A stretch of DNA of 64,000 bases from Chryseobacterium sp. JJR-5R (lineage in GTDB: Bacteria > Bacteroidota > Bacteroidia > Flavobacteriales > Weeksellaceae): contig NZ_CP139137.1 in the NCBI RefSeq assembly GCF_034047335.1, positions 3,100,001 through 3,164,000 on the forward strand. Reading direction: 5' to 3'. Of the stretch, positions 43,406-53,113 are shown in pieces. A program made the position numbers and the translations under genes. The notes under the pieces are model-generated. The model worked only from the letters and a program-made list of their open reading frames with translations. It did no database searches and had not been told where the DNA came from. Within the stretch, counting starts at the first letter, position 1. The number at the start of each line of letters is the position of its first letter.

Positions 43406-43433
43406 AAAAGCACCTCTTTTCAGAAGTGCTTTT
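43406..43433 (-). terminator. Terminator of the M1 peptidase operon
   Basis: AAAAGCAC pairs with GTGCTTTT around a 12-base loop in the gap past the peptidase stop, with A-rich sequence that reads as a T tract on the minus strand. Confidence 0.6.
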
Positions 43434-43454
43434 CAATTTGATAAGCTGTTTTAA

Positions 43455-45968
43455 TTATTTAAAATCTTCAATCGCCTTATTCATGACATCAATCTGTTTA
43501 TTGATGCTTGCCGCATTCTGGGGATTCTGTCTCAGAAGCTCTACTTTTTTATTCAAACCGTCTTTAAGCATCTGGGAAATCATCATTTTTACCTGAGGAT
43601 TGTCACCCATCTGGCCTTTTGCCTGCATTATTATTTTTGTAATGCTTTCTGTTGCTTTCAGGTTATCAGAACTCATAATCCAGTTATAGCCTTCTTCCGC
43701 AGATTTTCCCAATTCCGGATTCTGGAATTTAATAAAAGGATAAAATGCTACCAGCTGGGCAATATTGGACATCTGGGAAGTCACTTTATTTTTCACGACA
43801 ATCGGCAGCATCTGGCTCATCAGAGTTTCGGATGCTCCATCAAGGTCTATCTTTTCTGCCAGCGCACTTGCTCTTGACGGATCAACAGCTATTACGGCAC
43901 TTACGGAACTCCCTTTTACGGCATTTGAAACGGCATTGACTCCTTTGTCGAAAACAGGAAGGTACTTTCTGTCTTTTGTCTTTGCCAATGCTGAAATTGC
44001 TGCAGCCTGAACCAATGTTTTAGGGTCATTTGAAGCCAGTTTTTCAACATCGGAACCCAACGCCTTAAGCTGTTCCGGATTTGAAAGGTCCATTAACTGC
44101 AAAGCCTTGATCCTTGTTCTGAAATAAGGGTCTTTTAATGCTGTTGCCAGTAATTTCGTTGCTGCCGGATTTTTTCCTATCTGGTCTTTAATCCCGTTCA
44201 GAGCATTGTACCTGCTTTTAAATTCTTTGGAACCGGTAAACTGCATCAGATACTGTTCCGGTGTTTTGGTATCGGTAATTTCTGCCAGCAGAATACCGTC
44301 TGCATTGATGTTTACCAGATCTGCATTTTTAGAAACATCAAAACTGAAGGTATTTTTTGCTGCGGCATTTACCCAGACATTGTACCGCTTAGGTTTTCCG
44401 TTGTCATAAACATCGATTGCAAGAGGGAATTCAAACGGCTGTTCCTGAGTCTGGTTCAGGGTTACGGTAATCTGTTTTTTAACCGGCTCGAAGGTATACG
44501 AGTAATTAATTTTCGGATTCCCGCTTCCGAAATACCACTGATTGAAGAACCAGTTCAGGTCTTTTCCTGATACTTTTTCAAATGACAACCTCAGCTGGTG
44601 GGCTTCTGCATTCTGGTATTCATAGGTTTTCAGGTAATCCTGCATTCCTGCAAAGAAGGCATCGTCACCCAGATAATTTCTCAGCATATGAAGGATTCCT
44701 CCGCCTTTCTGATAGGTAACCAGATCAAATACATCTTCTCGGGAATCATAATCGAATCTTACCAGGTCTTTCTTAAAGTCAGAAGGGTTGTGAATGTAAT
44801 TATTCACATCTTTCATCTGGTGGTAATCTGCCTGGTCTTTCCCGTACTTGTATTCGTTCCACAGGTATTCGGAATAGTTGGCAAAAGATTCGTTAACGGT
44901 AAGGTTGCTCCAGCTTTCCGCCGTTACCAGATCCCCGAACCAATGGTGGAACAATTCGTGGGCAATGGTATCTTCCCAGGTATTTTCGTCTATTAACTGT
45001 CCCGGTTTCTGTAAAATGTCGCTTCCGTGTAAGGTTGCGGTTGTATTTTCCATGGCCCCGCTTACGTAATCCCTTCCTGAAATCTGAGCGTATTTTGCCC
45101 ACGGATAATCATAGCCGAGCCTTTTGGAGAAAAACTCCATCATTTCCGGGGTATTTCCGTAAATCTGTTTAGCATAGGGCTCGTATTCTTTTTCAATATA
45201 ATAATCAACCGGAATATTTCTCCATTTGTCTTTCACCACTGCATATTCGCCCACGCCCATAAAGAAAAGATAGGTAGAATGCCTTTTATCCATTACCCAA
45301 TGATCCGTCCTCTGCCCGTTTGCTTCTTTCTGAGACTGTTTTAAGATTCCGTTGGAAAGCGTTACATATTTATCAGGAACCGTCATGTAGATTTCCTGGG
45401 TGGTTTTCTGGTTGGATTTATCTATGGTCGGAAACCATGCAGAAGAAGATTCCGTTTCACCCTGTGTCCAGATCTGGGTAGGCTTATCTGCATCTTTTCC
45501 CTGTGCATTGATGAAATATAAACCTTTGGCATCATTGATAGCAGCACTTCCCTGCTGTTTCACTTCATTCGGGCGGGCCGTATACTTGATATATACCGTA
45601 TAATCCTGATTTTTCTGATAGGTCTTGTCTAAAGTAATTTTTAAGACATCATCTTTATAATCATATTTTAAAGATGATTTTTTACCATTATTATCCAGAG
45701 CCACTTCCTGGATCAGCATTCCTTTAGCATCAAGGATCAGTTCGCTGTTCGGATAAAAGTAAGGTGCAGCGGTAAGCCATTCTTCCCCGTTCATCTGCTC
45801 TTTCTGATAATCGAAATTTACTTTCAGCTTGGTATGCTTCAGTTCTGTTACTTTGGTGTGGGTAGCCCTGTAGACTTTTTCCCTTCCTGAAGTTTCGGTT
45901 TGCGCTGCTGTAGTTCCGGAAAACAAAATCCCTCCGAGGACAGCAATCGCTAAAACGGCTTTTTTCAT
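43455..45968 (-). CDS. M1-family metallo-aminopeptidase, secreted
   Basis: 837 residues with an N-terminal signal peptide ending in GTTAAQ (about 23). The M1 signature is complete: exopeptidase motif YVSGAMENTTATL (GAMEN 304-308), zinc-binding HELFHHWFGD (H337, E338, H341) and the third ligand Glu360 in NESFANY. A beta domain (about 510-600) and a C-terminal HEAT-like helical domain (600-837) follow. It should trim N-terminal residues from peptides in the periplasm or outside the cell. The stop of the preceding small gene adjoins the start. Confidence 0.93.
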   Translation of the reverse strand: MKKAVLAIAVLGGILFSGTTAAQTETSGREKVYRATHTKVTELKHTKLKVNFDYQKEQMNGEEWLTAAPYFYPNSELILDAKGMLIQEVALDNNGKKSSLKYDYKDDVLKITLDKTYQKNQDYTVYIKYTARPNEVKQQGSAAINDAKGLYFINAQGKDADKPTQIWTQGETESSSAWFPTIDKSNQKTTQEIYMTVPDKYVTLSNGILKQSQKEANGQRTDHWVMDKRHSTYLFFMGVGEYAVVKDKWRNIPVDYYIEKEYEPYAKQIYGNTPEMMEFFSKRLGYDYPWAKYAQISGRDYVSGAMENTTATLHGSDILQKPGQLIDENTWEDTIAHELFHHWFGDLVTAESWSNLTVNESFANYSEYLWNEYKYGKDQADYHQMKDVNNYIHNPSDFKKDLVRFDYDSREDVFDLVTYQKGGGILHMLRNYLGDDAFFAGMQDYLKTYEYQNAEAHQLRLSFEKVSGKDLNWFFNQWYFGSGNPKINYSYTFEPVKKQITVTLNQTQEQPFEFPLAIDVYDNGKPKRYNVWVNAAAKNTFSFDVSKNADLVNINADGILLAEITDTKTPEQYLMQFTGSKEFKSRYNALNGIKDQIGKNPAATKLLATALKDPYFRTRIKALQLMDLSNPEQLKALGSDVEKLASNDPKTLVQAAAISALAKTKDRKYLPVFDKGVNAVSNAVKGSSVSAVIAVDPSRASALAEKIDLDGASETLMSQMLPIVVKNKVTSQMSNIAQLVAFYPFIKFQNPELGKSAEEGYNWIMSSDNLKATESITKIIMQAKGQMGDNPQVKMMISQMLKDGLNKKVELLRQNPQNAASINKQIDVMNKAIEDFK

Positions 45969-46208
45969 TTATGTATTACTTGTTTTAGAATTGTTTTTAG
46001 TTAAAATGTCGAAAATATCATTTACCACCGTCTCATAATCTCCTTTTTTAAACTGCTCTTTGGTTTTATGAAATGCTTTTTTCAGTTCGCTTTCCGGATT
46101 TTCTTCATCGATAATGTCTACAGACTCTACTCCTTTCATCTGAAGGATGGCATTTTTCAATGCGTCAAGATCGGCGGCCTGTTCAGTATTGATTTTTAAA
46201 TATTTCAT
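45969..46208 (-). CDS. Small acidic hypothetical protein (79 aa)
   Basis: 79 residues, no signal peptide. The first half has a ferredoxin-like pattern (YLKINTEQAADLDALKNAIL then GVESVDIIDEE) and the second half is a charged helix (ELKKAFHKTKEQFKKGDYET). It sits directly between a beta-lactamase-fold gene (3 bases) and the M1 peptidase (adjacent). No family is recognised. It could be a regulatory or chaperone-like partner. Confidence 0.55.
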   Translation of the reverse strand: MKYLKINTEQAADLDALKNAILQMKGVESVDIIDEENPESELKKAFHKTKEQFKKGDYETVVNDIFDILTKNNSKTSNT

Positions 46209-46211
46209 TGT

Positions 46212-47531
46212 TTATTCTTTTATGAACGTTGTTTTTATTCCTCCCTGAATGATGTCAAACTGTTTTTTCTCCGGATGAAAATTGATTACAATTCCTGCCA
46301 TGTCAAATTTAAAACTGGTTTCAGAAGTGGCATCTAACGGAAAAGCACTCTGACCGGTGGCCTGAGCCATCAGCTTTTTATCCTGGATGAAGATATTGAT
46401 TTTCAAAGGAACGCCCGGACTCAAATAATTCCCAACCAATTTCTGCAACTGAGCCTCCGGGATTTCAATCGTTTTGAAGCTTGGCATCTCAAAATCTTTT
46501 CCCGTTGCCGTTAACATCATTTTATCAAAAATTTCATCGGTATCCATATCAGATTGATTAACGATATAGCTTACCACTACTTTCTGATCAGGAAAATAGA
46601 ACAGTGCAGACCTGAAACCGTCAATTCCTCCGTTGTGCCCGAACCCTGAAGTTTTACCGTAAGGGAACTTGACCAGTCCGTAACCGTAATCATCAATAAA
46701 ATCTTTCATTTTATTAAGATTTTCCTTTTTAACGAGTTTTCCCTGTTCCAGTCCGAGCATGAATCTGATAAGTTCGGTGGGCGTCGAAATAATATTTCCT
46801 GCACCGATCGGAATACTCATATCCGTTTCTGAGGAAAGCTGATACTTTCCGTTGAAATACTGATATGACTGTGCATGGTTTTTTGAAGTATCAATTTTTC
46901 CTCCGACTTCTGTCAATGTCAGTTTCAGGGGTTTTGCAATTTTATCCCTAATTAATTCCGCATAAGGCTTTTTATATGCTTTTTCCAGGATAAAACCGAG
47001 CAGAATATAGTTGGAGTTGCTATAGCTATGCTTTGATCCCGGCTCAAAATCGCTTTTATATTTTTTAATGATATTGACTAAATCAGTTTCCGTCTGAGGC
47101 CTGGTATAATATTGACCGTATTCCGCCTCATCCGTTAAATTATGGATCCCGCTTCTGTGCTGTAATAATTGTCCGATACTTATTTTATCTGCATTGGGTA
47201 TTTCAGGATAGAAATCAGAAAGTTTTTTGTCTAAAGAAAGCTTTTTATCTTCCACGGCTTTCATGATCAGCACTGCCGTAAAGGTCTTACTGATCGATCC
47301 GATACGGTATTGGGTATTCATATTGGCTTTCCGCTGCTTTTCCACATCGGAAAAACCGACTACTTTCAGAAAATTGGTCTGATTTTTATCGGTAAGGGCA
47401 AAACTTCCCATGACTTTATGATGCACAAACAGGGAATCAAGATAGTTTCCCAGTTTTTCCTTTACGTTATTCTGGGAAAAAGCAATCCCTGAAATGCTGA
47501 TTGCCGAAAGAAAAAGTAACTTTTTTAACAT
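46212..47531 (-). CDS. Secreted serine hydrolase of the beta-lactamase (class C-like) fold
   Basis: 439 residues from the Met of MLKKLLFLSAISISGIAFSQ, which gives a signal peptide; six codons upstream a second Met exists. The S-x-x-K motif is SISKTF, the Y-x-N motif is YSNSNY, and the third box is HNGG in SGFGHNGGIDGF. The C-terminal about 100 residues are a beta-rich domain of the kind found in the D-alanyl-D-alanine carboxypeptidase/esterase branch (DUF3471-like). It may act on cell-wall peptides or esters. Substrate is not deducible. It begins the operon with the 79-residue gene and M1 peptidase. Confidence 0.87.
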   Translation of the reverse strand: MLKKLLFLSAISISGIAFSQNNVKEKLGNYLDSLFVHHKVMGSFALTDKNQTNFLKVVGFSDVEKQRKANMNTQYRIGSISKTFTAVLIMKAVEDKKLSLDKKLSDFYPEIPNADKISIGQLLQHRSGIHNLTDEAEYGQYYTRPQTETDLVNIIKKYKSDFEPGSKHSYSNSNYILLGFILEKAYKKPYAELIRDKIAKPLKLTLTEVGGKIDTSKNHAQSYQYFNGKYQLSSETDMSIPIGAGNIISTPTELIRFMLGLEQGKLVKKENLNKMKDFIDDYGYGLVKFPYGKTSGFGHNGGIDGFRSALFYFPDQKVVVSYIVNQSDMDTDEIFDKMMLTATGKDFEMPSFKTIEIPEAQLQKLVGNYLSPGVPLKINIFIQDKKLMAQATGQSAFPLDATSETSFKFDMAGIVINFHPEKKQFDIIQGGIKTTFIKE

Positions 47532-47608
47532 GCATTGAGATTTAATCAATAGGTTGGAAAAATTCGGTGAATGTTACAAAAAAAGTGAAGTTTTATGCTT
47601 CACCTTTT

Positions 47609-47923
47609 TTAAATTCTATTTATAAACAGTCTCTTAATATTCTCCGGATTGCCTTTGAAAGGAAGAAATAATAAAATTTCTATATCACTTGTTTTAACAT
47701 CGAAAATACACTTTAACCTGTTTTTTTCCCAACATGCAAACCGTAATTCGCTATCTGAATCTATAGTAGGATACGAGACTATTCCGTCTTGAAATGATTC
47801 AATTAATTTATCTAAATCCCTTTTAAATAATTTAATTTCCTTTTTAGTCCAGTGCTCACTTAAAAATTCAGTGATTTCCCTAAGACTTTTAATCGTAATG
47901 TCAGAAAATATTATTTTCATCAT
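47609..47923 (-). CDS. RelE/ParE-superfamily toxin
   Basis: 104 residues starting MMKIIFSDITIKSLREITEF, typical of ParE/RelE toxins (N-terminal strand, then a helix with a conserved Arg/Lys-rich region). Later it carries ELRFACWEKNRLKCIFDVKT and IEILLFLPFKGNP, resembling the end of RelE proteins. Its start overlaps the end of an antitoxin-like remnant, the usual antitoxin-toxin order. The toxin frame looks intact, while the antitoxin is broken in two places. Confidence 0.78.
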   Translation of the reverse strand: MMKIIFSDITIKSLREITEFLSEHWTKKEIKLFKRDLDKLIESFQDGIVSYPTIDSDSELRFACWEKNRLKCIFDVKTSDIEILLFLPFKGNPENIKRLFINRI

Positions 47924-48187
47924 TTCTTAAAAATGGAATCCATTAATTCTTTGGAATATTCCTGATATTCTCCATTTTTAATTTGACTGCGACTTCTTTT
48001 AATTATTTTTTTAAACTCATCAGAATTTTAAGTTTCCTCCCATGAATCAACTTTATCATTTTCAGAAACTTCAATACTGTTAACCCCCTTTTATCTGGGA
48101 TAAAAGTTTTTTGATGAAAGGAACATCTGCGTATTCGTCTAAACTGATTTTAATTTCCAGACTTTCTGAATCTGAATTAAAGTTAAT
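47920..48187 (-). pseudogene. Decayed antitoxin upstream of the RelE/ParE toxin
   Basis: Reading from about 48187 on the minus strand the frame begins NSDSESLEIKISLDEYADVP and runs to IKKLLSQIKGG, where five G (four would keep the frame) shift it at about 48083-48087. The next frame continues VNSIEVSENDKVDSWEET, then meets TAA at 48028-48030, and reads on as SDEFKKIIKRSRSQIKNGEY to the true stop at 47920-47922, overlapping the toxin start. No in-frame ATG is visible at the beginning (ATT AAC where ATG AAC would suit). So the antitoxin has at least two lesions and perhaps a lost start. Confidence 0.7.
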
Positions 48188-48204
48188 GAAATTACTCCTA
48201 AAAA

Positions 48205-48999
48205 TTAAATCGCAACAGGCGCTTTGATCCCCGGATGCGGATCGTAGTTTTCCAGCGTAAAATCCTCAAAATCAAAGCTGAAGATATCTTTAATCTCAGG
48301 ATTCAGTCTCATGGTCGGAAGCGGCTTGGTTTCTCTTGACAGCTGCCTGTTTACCTGCTCAAAATGATTGTTGTAAATGTGCACGTCCCCGAAACTGTGG
48401 ACATAATCCCCCACTTCCAGACCGCACACCTGCGCCACCATCATTAACAGCAGTGCGTAGCTGGCAATATTGAATGGCACTCCCAGGAAAACATCCGCGC
48501 TTCTCTGGTACAGCTGAAGGGATAATTTTCCGTCTGCTACATAAAACTGAAACAACGCATGGCAGGGAGCCAGGGCCATATTGGGAATTTCAGCAACATT
48601 CCAGGCAGAAACGATCAGCCTTCTGGAATCCGGATTTTTCTTGATCTGATCAATTACTTCCGTAATCTGGTCGACCACTTTTCCGTCTGCCCCGTTCCAG
48701 CTTCTCCACTGGGCACCATAAACAGGGCCCAAGTCTCCGTTTTCGTCTGCCCATTCATCCCAGATCGAAACACCGTTGTCTTTTAAATATTTAATATTGG
48801 TATCGCCTTTTAAAAACCAGAGCAGTTCGTAGATAATGGATTTCAAATGCACTTTTTTAGTGGTCACCAACGGAAAACCTTCAGACAGGTCATACCTCAG
48901 CTGATACCCGAAAACACTTCTGGTTCCGGTTCCGGTTCTGTCTGTTTTGTCTGTTCCGTGGTCTGTGATATGCTGTAAAAGGTCTAAATAATTCTGCAT
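48205..48999 (-). CDS. thyA: Thymidylate synthase
   Basis: 264 residues, the normal ThyA length. It methylates dUMP to dTMP with methylene-tetrahydrofolate. The active-site Cys is in [16 protein letters not shown], the folate and nucleotide motifs in [20 protein letters not shown], and the N-terminal [20 protein letters not shown] is typical. Full-length to [11 protein letters not shown]. Confidence 0.97.
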   Translation of the reverse strand: MQNYLDLLQHITDHGTDKTDRTGTGTRSVFGYQLRYDLSEGFPLVTTKKVHLKSIIYELLWFLKGDTNIKYLKDNGVSIWDEWADENGDLGPVYGAQWRSWNGADGKVVDQITEVIDQIKKNPDSRRLIVSAWNVAEIPNMALAPCHALFQFYVADGKLSLQLYQRSADVFLGVPFNIASYALLLMMVAQVCGLEVGDYVHSFGDVHIYNNHFEQVNRQLSRETKPLPTMRLNPEIKDIFSFDFEDFTLENYDPHPGIKAPVAI

Positions 49000-49188
49000 T
49001 CTGAAAAGCTGTTTTATGGTTCAAATTTAAAGAATCTAAATCAAAAGACCGAATAAAAACCATTCATTCTGCCAATATACTGTACTGCTGTATTCTACCT
49101 GATCAACTTACTCTCAATGTAAAAAGCAAATCATTATCAATTAAATTATTCAGGCTGATTAAGCCTCATCGGCTTTTCTGATACCGGT

Positions 49189-49629
49189 TTACCAGATCTC
49201 TTCAATGGTCTGGCTGACTGTATTAATAAAGAAATTCTGTCCTTTACCCAATCCTGCCATGGCTTTTACTAATGGAGATTCTGCGGACACGGTCATTATC
49301 TTCCGGTTGTCCAGTATGATTTCTCCAACCGAAGCGGCAATATAAAAAAGTCCTTTATCGGTTTTTACCAAAGCGCCGTTCTGTACTTTTGATGAGGGTT
49401 CGGATGATATTTTCTGGATTAACAATTGTTGGTTCAGCGTTTCATTCAGCTGTCTCTGGAGGTTATTGATCTCCTGCTGAAGCATCTCCCGGCCGGTTTC
49501 ATATTTGTCGCCCATTGAGCTTTTGGTGTCATTGCTTGAGGCTCTGGTTTCTGCGATCAGATTTTCAAAGTTCTGAATTTTCCCGGTGATTTTATTTCTG
49601 ACGATTTCTGCTATTTTCGATTTATCCAT
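49189..49629 (-). CDS. GreA-like coiled-coil protein
   Basis: 146 residues from the Met of MDKSKIAEIVRNKITGKIQN; an upstream in-frame part is not family-like. The N-terminal half is a coiled coil (EMLQQEINNLQRQLNETLNQ); the C-terminal half, GALVKTDKGLFYIAASVGEI and VSAESPLVKAMAGLGKGQNF, resembles the GreA/GreB C-terminal domain. It may rescue stalled RNA polymerase or act as a secondary-channel factor, but it lacks the usual acidic GreA tip motif, so function is unclear. Bacteroidota homologues are often misannotated as 3-oxoacyl-ACP synthase. Confidence 0.6.
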   Translation of the reverse strand: MDKSKIAEIVRNKITGKIQNFENLIAETRASSNDTKSSMGDKYETGREMLQQEINNLQRQLNETLNQQLLIQKISSEPSSKVQNGALVKTDKGLFYIAASVGEIILDNRKIMTVSAESPLVKAMAGLGKGQNFFINTVSQTIEEIW

Positions 49630-49705
49630 GCGGTTCTGTTCATTTGGCAAACATCCAAATGTATCAAATAAATCTGATGTTAGAAATATTTTGAAGATCA
49701 TATGC

Positions 49706-49742
49706 AAAAAAAAGACAGGCCGCCATTGATTCTGGCAGCCTG
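49706..49742 (-). terminator. Terminator after the alpha-amylase gene
   Basis: CAGGCCGCCA pairs with TGGCAGCCTG (one mismatch) around a 7-base loop; on the minus strand it is followed by a T8 tract. Confidence 0.7.
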
Positions 49743-49768
49743 TTGTCTGTTTATTTAAAACTCAGTTT

Positions 49769-51118
49769 TTATTTTTCAAAAACAGCGAAATCCGAAACCT
49801 TGAAATTAAAATTTTTCCCTTCATCAAAACTCTTTTTCTTTTTTTCGAAAATATTGGTAAAGGTTCCGGATACCTTCTCATCTTCAATACTGAAGGTTAC
49901 AGGTTCTTTTGACATGTTTAAGACGACCAGCACTTCATCTTTCCCGTTTTTCCTCAGGTAAGCCAAAATCCTGTCATTGGCCGTTGTGTTCAGGAAATAT
50001 GTCGTTACCTGTGGGTCCCCTCCTCTTAAGGCCGGATTTGAAGATTTCAGGTTGAATAACGTTTTATAGAAATCTGCAGAAGCATACGTCCCGGTCCAAG
50101 CAATGGGGTCTTTTTCAAAGAATTCCAGCCTTTTCATATTGGGAAGCTCCTGGCCGGAATACAGCAGAGGAATCCCGTTCCAGGTAGCGGAAAGTACGGC
50201 CATCGGTTTGGTAATATCCCCGTATTTTTCGTATTCCGTCCCGTTCCAGGAATTTTCGTCGTGGTTGGTGGTAAACCATGCCCTCATAGAGCCGTCGCCG
50301 ATTTTTGAATATTGCGTCAGAAGATCTTTAAGCTCCTGAAGCGGTTGGTTTTTCTTGTAATAATCTTCGGATTTATGCATCCACTTCCAGGAATAGCTGG
50401 CATCGAAAACCTTTCCATAATCCGGGTTTTCGAGTTCATCATATTCACCGATCCAGAACAGCGGCTTTATTTTTTCAACTTCTGGGCGGGCCTGCTGCCA
50501 GAAATCCACTTCTACCCATGAGGCCAGGTCACACCTGAAGCCGTCGATACCGGTTTCCCTGATCCAGAATTTCATGGCATCGATCATGGCGAGGCGCATT
50601 TCCTTATTTTTATAATCCAGTTCAATAATATCATCCATTCCTGAAGCAACGTGGAATTTCCCGTCCGGATCCTTTAGATAAAATTCAGGATGCGTTTGGG
50701 TCCAGACATGGTCCCAGCCGGTATGGTTGGCCACCCAGTCGATAATTACCTTGAATCCTAACCGGTGCGCTTCATTCACCATGCGCTTAAAATCTTCCAT
50801 GGTCCCGAATTCCGGATTAACGGACGTATAATCCGCAGCGGCATACTGGCTTCCGAGGCTGCCTTTTTTGTTCTGCTGTGCTATGGGCGTAACCGGCATG
50901 AACCAAAGGGTTTTTACGCCCATGGCTTTCAGCCTGGGCATTTCTTTCGCAAAGGCATTGAAAGTTCCTTCTTTGGTATACTGTCTTACATTGACTTCGT
51001 AAATATTGGTTGTATGTTTCCAGTCTTTCGGCAAATCTGTCATATCCTTTTTTATATTTTGAGTGGTGCATGAAGCCATTCCCAGGCTTACAGCGGCTAT
51101 TAAAATTAACTTTTTCAT
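49769..51118 (-). CDS. Alpha-amylase family (GH13) lipoprotein
   Basis: 449 residues. The signal peptide MKKLILIAAVSLGMASC ends in a lipobox Cys at residue 17. GH13 motifs: region I DWVANHTGWDHVW, region II GIDGFRCDLASWVE (the Asp nucleophile follows the Cys), region III LFWIGEYDE (acid Glu) and region IV FTTNHDENSW (transition-state Asp). It should cleave alpha-1,4-glucans at the cell surface or periplasm; it is short, with a C-terminal beta sandwich of about 70 residues. No SusC/D partners are adjacent. Confidence 0.93.
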   Translation of the reverse strand: MKKLILIAAVSLGMASCTTQNIKKDMTDLPKDWKHTTNIYEVNVRQYTKEGTFNAFAKEMPRLKAMGVKTLWFMPVTPIAQQNKKGSLGSQYAAADYTSVNPEFGTMEDFKRMVNEAHRLGFKVIIDWVANHTGWDHVWTQTHPEFYLKDPDGKFHVASGMDDIIELDYKNKEMRLAMIDAMKFWIRETGIDGFRCDLASWVEVDFWQQARPEVEKIKPLFWIGEYDELENPDYGKVFDASYSWKWMHKSEDYYKKNQPLQELKDLLTQYSKIGDGSMRAWFTTNHDENSWNGTEYEKYGDITKPMAVLSATWNGIPLLYSGQELPNMKRLEFFEKDPIAWTGTYASADFYKTLFNLKSSNPALRGGDPQVTTYFLNTTANDRILAYLRKNGKDEVLVVLNMSKEPVTFSIEDEKVSGTFTNIFEKKKKSFDEGKNFNFKVSDFAVFEK

Positions 51119-51253
51119 TCAGTCCCTTTTAACAAAAATAACAATTGTAGCTGAAAAAAGCCATCATAAGGCGTGAATTTTATATAAAGGGAAATATTAT
51201 AGCAGAAGGCATCATTACTTAAGATCAAAGTAATATTTACTTGATTGCCACCA

Positions 51254-51282
51254 GAAAAAAACCCGGATGAAAAATCCGGGTT
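51254..51282 (-). terminator. Terminator after the PRiA4_ORF3-like gene
   Basis: AACCCGGAT pairs with ATCCGGGTT around GAAAA; on the minus strand a T7 tract follows. Confidence 0.75.
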
Positions 51283-51301
51283 CTATTATTTTTATATTTG
51301 T

Positions 51302-51895
51302 TTATCTTTCGTCTTCGTTGTCTTCTTCATCAAAAACATCATCGTTATAGTCATCTTCTTCCTCATCATCAAAGTTATCGTCATCTTCGTCTTCAAAGTT
51401 TCCGCTTGCCACCAGATCATCGTCAAATCCGAAGTCATCATCCAGCAACGGCATAGCCGATTTCTTTTTGGATCCTGCTGCAGCACTTTTGATCGGGGCT
51501 TTCATTGGAACATTACCGAATCTGTATACGGTAATCGGATAATTAACGCCTTTGGTTTCATCAATAATTTCCACCAGTTCACAGAAGAATTCCCAAAGGT
51601 CCAGAAGACCGTACTGGAACTGCGCTTTATTCCCTGTACTTTCAAAAGCCTCGTCAATGTACACATCCGACATAATTTCGCCGTCGCCGTCGTCACTCAT
51701 ATCTTCCAGCGGGACACTTTTTATGATTGTCCCGTCTTCTTCCAGCAGATTAAATGTAGAAAGCTCTTCTCCCTGCAGGCTGAACGCGCTTTTAATACCT
51801 AAATGTAAGTTCCATAGCGTCTGTTTCCCTTTAACTTCGATATCCCGGAAAATATCTTCTTTTGCATCTAATATTACGCGGATTTTATAAACCAT
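51302..51895 (-). CDS. PRiA4_ORF3/IS1096 passenger-like protein with acidic tail
   Basis: 197 residues. Residues 1-140 match the PRiA4_ORF3-like family: VILDAKEDIFRDIEVKGKQT, LWNLHLGIKSAF, then FQYGLLDLWEFFCELVEIID. The C-terminal 50 residues are almost all Asp and Glu with aromatic interruptions (FEDEDDDNFDDEEEDDYNDD). The family takes its name from plasmid and IS1096-associated ORFs, but in Flavobacteriales it is a stable chromosomal gene. Function is unknown. It is followed upstream by the histidine kinase gene. Confidence 0.82.
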   Translation of the reverse strand: MVYKIRVILDAKEDIFRDIEVKGKQTLWNLHLGIKSAFSLQGEELSTFNLLEEDGTIIKSVPLEDMSDDGDGEIMSDVYIDEAFESTGNKAQFQYGLLDLWEFFCELVEIIDETKGVNYPITVYRFGNVPMKAPIKSAAAGSKKKSAMPLLDDDFGFDDDLVASGNFEDEDDDNFDDEEEDDYNDDVFDEEDNEDER

Positions 51896-52026
51896 CAGTT
51901 TTTAAATTACTTTTTTGCCTTTATTATTATGATAAATCTCTATTGCAAATATAAAATAAATGAGATGGGACAAAAAAATATTTATTGATTTTTTAAAACA
52001 TTTTTTTTCCTTACATTTTACCGGAG

Positions 52027-53058
52027 TTATTTGCTTTTTTCAAGCATAAAGCTGAATTTTGTTCCTTCGAGATACACACTTTCTGCCGTTATGTTTTCAT
52101 TATGGGCTTCAAGAATATGCTTTACGATGGCAAGGCCGAGGCCTGAACCGCCTTCCCGCCTGCTGCGGCTGGTCTCTACACGGTAAAACCTTTCAAAAAT
52201 CCTGGGCAGGCTTTCTGATTTGATCCCCATTCCGTTGTCTATCACCTCTATCAATACCTTATTTTTAAGGATGCTTGTTTTAACCACCACTTTTGCTTCC
52301 TGCCGGTTGACATAATGTATAGCATTGGATATCAGATTGATAAAAACCTGAGAAATTTTCTGCTTGTCAGCTTCCACTAAAATCTGCGGATGCAGGGTCT
52401 GGATCTGTAAGGTAGCATTGTGCTTTTCCGCTTCCAGGTCCAGAAGGTCGAAAATTTCTTTAATCAGCAGATTAACATCAAATTTTGAAACGGTCAGGTT
52501 GATTTCTCCTGCTTCCAGGCGGTTGATCATATCAAGGTCGGTAACAATCGCGATCAGCCGTTCTACGGATTTATCAATCCGCTCAAGATATTTATCCCGG
52601 ATCACCAGATTATCAACACCACCGTCCCGCAGGGTTTCCACATATCCCTGAATGGAAAACAAAGGGGTTTTAAGCTCATGGGAAACATTGCCGATGTATT
52701 CTTTACGGTAGCTTTCCATTTCCTTCATCATATCAAGCTCGGTAACTTTCTGCTGGTTGAGGTCTGAAAACCGCTCACCCAGTTCTTTGATGGTAATATT
52801 TTCATTGTCATGGGTAACAATTTCCTGCGGCAGGATCCTTGAAAGCCCGCGCACCTGTTTTTTACCGTAATAGGTAAAGAGGAGCTCAAGTACGATATAA
52901 TTGATGATAAAAATAAATACGAGACAGATGAACAGCCCGATTTTGAAGAAAGGGGTACTGTAATAAATATCCTTCAGTGAATCAAAAATGATTACTAACA
53001 GGAACATCACCAGTGTCAGGAGACAGGAGGCGACCAGGGTAAGTCTGTAAAATTTCAA
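52027..53058 (-). CDS. PhoR-like sensor histidine kinase
   Basis: 343 residues. Two membrane helices (LTLVASCLLTLVMFLLVII and FLKIGLFICLVFIFIINYIV-type) at the N-terminus with a very short periplasmic part, and no HAMP or PAS domain apparent. The HisKA box is SHELKTPLFSIQGYVETLRD, the N box NLISNAIHYVNRQ, the G boxes DNGMGIKSESLPRIFERFY and EGGSGLGLAIVKHI. It lies 55 bases downstream of the PhoB-like response regulator on the same strand. Absence of an outside sensing domain fits PhoR enzymes that sense phosphate through a partner. The phosphate assignment is by layout and the PhoP-like box nearby. Confidence 0.85.
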   Translation of the reverse strand: MKFYRLTLVASCLLTLVMFLLVIIFDSLKDIYYSTPFFKIGLFICLVFIFIINYIVLELLFTYYGKKQVRGLSRILPQEIVTHDNENITIKELGERFSDLNQQKVTELDMMKEMESYRKEYIGNVSHELKTPLFSIQGYVETLRDGGVDNLVIRDKYLERIDKSVERLIAIVTDLDMINRLEAGEINLTVSKFDVNLLIKEIFDLLDLEAEKHNATLQIQTLHPQILVEADKQKISQVFINLISNAIHYVNRQEAKVVVKTSILKNKVLIEVIDNGMGIKSESLPRIFERFYRVETSRSRREGGSGLGLAIVKHILEAHNENITAESVYLEGTKFSFMLEKSK

Positions 53059-53113
53059 TTTTACATTGTTTTAAGGTTGATATGTAAAGGTAAGAATTGA
53101 AACTGAGTATTTA

